Shown piece by piece: positions 63,691 to 64,000 of a DNA stretch of 64,000 nt; position 1 is the first letter of the stretch, and every line of letters starts with the position of its first letter. The notes under the pieces were generated by a model that was given only the letters and a program-made list of their open reading frames with translations, searched no databases and was not told where the DNA came from. The DNA comes from Halegenticoccus soli (lineage in GTDB: Archaea > Halobacteriota > Halobacteria > Halobacteriales > Haloferacaceae). The stretch is taken from NCBI RefSeq assembly GCF_002844195.1, contig NZ_PEND01000003.1, positions 434,001-498,000 of the forward strand, written 5' to 3'. The position numbers were made by a program, and so were the translations under genes.

Positions 63691-63901
63691 CTCCGGTTCA
63701 TTCGGCGTCCGTACAATCGCCAGTGTCCGGCAGAACCGAACAGTCGGCGGACGAACTGCTCCGTCCATCACATTCATACTGTTGTAACGCCCACGTGAGA
63801 ATCACATTCACAAGGGACGATTGCACACGTCTCTATTTTCCCTCTGGGGGTGAAATGGATCTGAGCGCCTGGATCAGGTATGTGTAATCGTTTGTTCGGT
63901 C

Positions 63902-64000
63902 ATGGCGGACAAAATCCCAGTCGAGGGTCTTACAGGACCGACCGTCGGGTGGACACGTTCTGTGCTGGGAGAAATCGGCTATCCTGATGTACGAGGTGAG
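63902..64000 (+). CDS. Possible gene start cut by window end
   Basis: An ATG at 63902 opens MADKIPVEGLTGPTVGWTRS and continues VLGEIGYPDVRGE to the window edge without a stop. Codon use looks coding. The family cannot be judged from 33 residues. Confidence 0.3.
   Translation, partial: MADKIPVEGLTGPTVGWTRSVLGEIGYPDVRGE

Overview
The window is accessory DNA of a halophilic archaeon (class Halobacteria). The signs are acidic proteins, haloarchaeal families (DUF5786-like, DUF7504-like, DUF1931, Bat-type HTH, many CPxCG zinc-ribbon miniproteins), TrmB and IclR regulators, an archaeal Orc1/Cdc6 gene surrounded by ORB-like boxes, and a CRISPR repeat of the haloarchaeal I-B type. An orc gene with ORB arrays, a ParA partition operon and a toxin-antitoxin-like pair together suggest a megaplasmid or secondary replicon, or an integrated one.

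Layout. 1-5.9 kb: decayed genes (frameshifted UbiB-like kinase, PadR gene with an amber codon, regulator tail, beta-helix pseudogene, truncated SnoaL-like gene) around an intact ferritin-like/VIT1 transporter and a small plasmid-type gene with inverted repeats downstream. 5.9-15.2 kb: a sugar locus with GH13 glucosidase, Gfo/Idh/MocA dehydrogenase, a four-gene ABC importer and a TrmB regulator. 15.2-23 kb: relics (125-bp MITE, IS5-type transposase, macro-domain relic, IS1341-type tnpB with an internal stop) among small detoxification and regulatory genes. 23-27.4 kb: NDH-2-like oxidoreductase, an enolase-superfamily sugar-acid dehydratase with a 22-bp palindrome upstream, and an unknown 286-aa protein. 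27.7-37.6 kb: a largely minus-strand block with DUF7504-like ATPase, zinc ribbon, aCPSF1/FttA nuclease, ADP-ribosylglycohydrolase, MFS transporter, tRNA-Met and RNase J. 38-41.2 kb: APC permease with UspA domains and a macro-domain protein. 42.8-49.7 kb: replicon maintenance, with TA-like pair, ParA plus partner, and Orc1 with ORB arrays. 49.5-55.3 kb: zinc-ribbon, CBS and HTH genes, then a five-gene minus-strand cassette of plasmid/virus type divergent from an HTH repressor-like gene. 55.4-58.2 kb: CRISPR array of 43 repeats with no cas genes nearby. 58.4-62.9 kb: Bat-like HTH, PadR, GH51 arabinofuranosidase and an IclR regulator. 63-64 kb: a further tnpB 3' relic.

The sugar locus (import, hydrolysis, TrmB control), the arabinofuranosidase-IclR pair and the sugar-acid dehydratase suggest a plant-polysaccharide/oligosaccharide catabolic lifestyle. 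Two beta-CASP nucleases cover RNA 3' processing and decay. A macro-domain protein and an ADP-ribosylglycohydrolase suggest ADP-ribose signalling turnover.

The most unusual signals are these. (i) Two CRISPR spacers share 24 nt in opposite orientation. (ii) Repeated remnants of tnpB 3' ends persist without the nuclease, one carrying four consecutive hairpins that all have 3-nt loops. (iii) Two diverged copies of a roughly 285-bp segment each encode a conserved 34-41 aa mini-ORF. (iv) Two loci encode the same unrecognised domain, each with CTnACA-N5-TGTnAG-type inverted repeats just downstream. (v) A repeated TGCTATT/AATAGCA motif surrounds the partition operon.
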